A DNA stretch of 15,094 bases, from assembly GCA_913046275.1 (NCBI GenBank), contig CAJWSE010000011.1, positions 1-15,094 on the forward strand. Direction: 5' to 3'. The notes under the pieces are model-generated. The model had not been told where the DNA came from and did not search any database. It saw nothing but the letters and a program-made list of their open reading frames with translations. The position numbers were made by a program, and so were the translations under genes. Positions within the stretch are counted from its first letter, which is position 1, and the number at the start of each line of letters is the position of its first letter. The stretch is from an uncultured Phycisphaerae bacterium. GTDB lineage: Bacteria; Planctomycetota; Phycisphaerae; Phycisphaerales; SM1A02. Shown piece after piece: positions 14,823 to 15,094 of the stretch.

Positions 14823-15094
14823 TTTATTTAATATATTTTATTAATACTTTTTTATTTGAAAGCATCCATTTGTACATATCTTGAATGATATGTAAAATTT
14901 TTTTTTTGGGTGTCCATTTATATATTTTTTTAACCTTCAAATTATCAGTCACATAATAAGGAATATCATATTCAGAGGTCTGTTTTTTTGAATAAATTTT
15001 TATTTTATTTTTTGTTGTTTTTTGACAAATTTTTGTAAGATTTTTTAGTGAAATTGAATTTTGCTTACCACCACCCGCGTTTACAGTAAAATTG
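14142..15094. other. AT-rich segment of different origin
   Basis: From the pheA hairpin onward the sequence is dominated by A and T homopolymers (for example the run of T at 14898-14907), with Lys, Asn and Ile codons of the AAA/AAT/ATA type. The central 13.5 kb is clearly less biased. The content (two epimerases) also has nothing to do with its neighbours. It resembles DNA of a very AT-rich marine bacterium; the donor cannot be named from here. Confidence 0.65.
14824..15094 (-). CDS. C-terminal end of a second NAD-dependent epimerase/dehydratase (partial)
   Basis: My translation of the frame entering from the right edge gives 89 residues before the TAA at 14824-14826. It starts NFTVNAGGGKQNSISLKNLT, the N(V/A)GGG..NSISL segment that begins the C-terminal domain of sugar-nucleotide epimerases, continues with SEYDIPYYVTDNLKVKKIYKW (equivalent to R..DxxxYxxDxxKxxxxLGW), and ends in a Lys-rich helix. 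The stop is 1 nt before the ATG of the downstream epimerase, so the two form an operon in a polysaccharide locus. The start is outside the window. Codon use is extremely AT-rich. Confidence 0.7.
   Translation of the reverse strand, partial: NFTVNAGGGKQNSISLKNLTKICQKTTKNKIKIYSKKQTSEYDIPYYVTDNLKVKKIYKWTPKKKILHIIQDMYKWMLSNKKVLIKYIK

Noticed and set aside
1..15094. CRISPR array, transposase, integrase, toxin-antitoxin or other defence system
   Set aside because: No direct repeats with regular spacers, no insertion-sequence ends and no such protein families were seen. The CPBP protease alone is not evidence of a bacteriocin or defence locus.

Overview
The window looks like a fragment of an uncultured, moderately AT-rich bacterium, most plausibly a marine planctomycete of the Phycisphaerae type. 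That assignment is an inference from the style of the tandem ABC-2 permease, the ribosomal protein bS20, the single-lipoyl pyruvate dehydrogenase E2 and the general gene mix. No marker gene proves it. Both ends are different: about 1-260 and 14142-15094 are clearly richer in A+T, carry genes of other kinds, and each joins the central part in the middle of a protein. I read both ends as probably foreign, either assembly chimeras or recent insertions.

Layout from left to right. 1-450 (minus) is a reading frame whose first ~64 residues look like the membrane anchor and coiled coil of RNase Y, then switch in frame to a GroEL-like apical domain. 451-860 is non-coding, with two hairpins next to the rny start and two terminator-like hairpins on the plus strand. 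861-2699 is a 612-residue ABC-2 type permease with an internal duplication and no ATPase nearby. Four genes on the minus strand follow, transcribed from 6853 down to 2696: pyruvate dehydrogenase E1 alpha, E1 beta, E2, and an unrecognised 235-residue protein. The first two overlap by 4 nt and the others are 16-18 nt apart, so they probably form one operon behind an extended -10 promoter. A tRNA-Arg(ACG) lies just upstream on the same strand.

7162-9489 (plus) holds rpsT (bS20, GTG start, its own promoter and a leader hairpin), a CPBP-family membrane protease and a TlpA-like thioredoxin lipoprotein with a helical C-terminal region, closed by a strong terminator. Facing it on the minus strand is a tight three-gene set: a small two-helix membrane protein, a saccharopine-dehydrogenase family enzyme closely resembling lysine 6-dehydrogenase, and a Gfo/Idh/MocA oxidoreductase that starts at a TTG overlapping the previous stop. 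Divergent from these, on the plus strand, are an ECF-like sigma factor behind a strongly structured leader, then a chorismate mutase/prephenate dehydratase (phenylalanine branch).

The right end carries a truncated NAD-dependent epimerase (CDP-paratose 2-epimerase-like) and, 1 nt upstream of it, the C-terminal end of a second epimerase. This is a piece of a surface-polysaccharide locus from a very AT-rich genome. Apart from the ends the window is mostly housekeeping. The best leads are the edge chimeras, the unknown gene in the pdh operon, the sigma-factor leader and the lysine-dehydrogenase/oxidoreductase pair.
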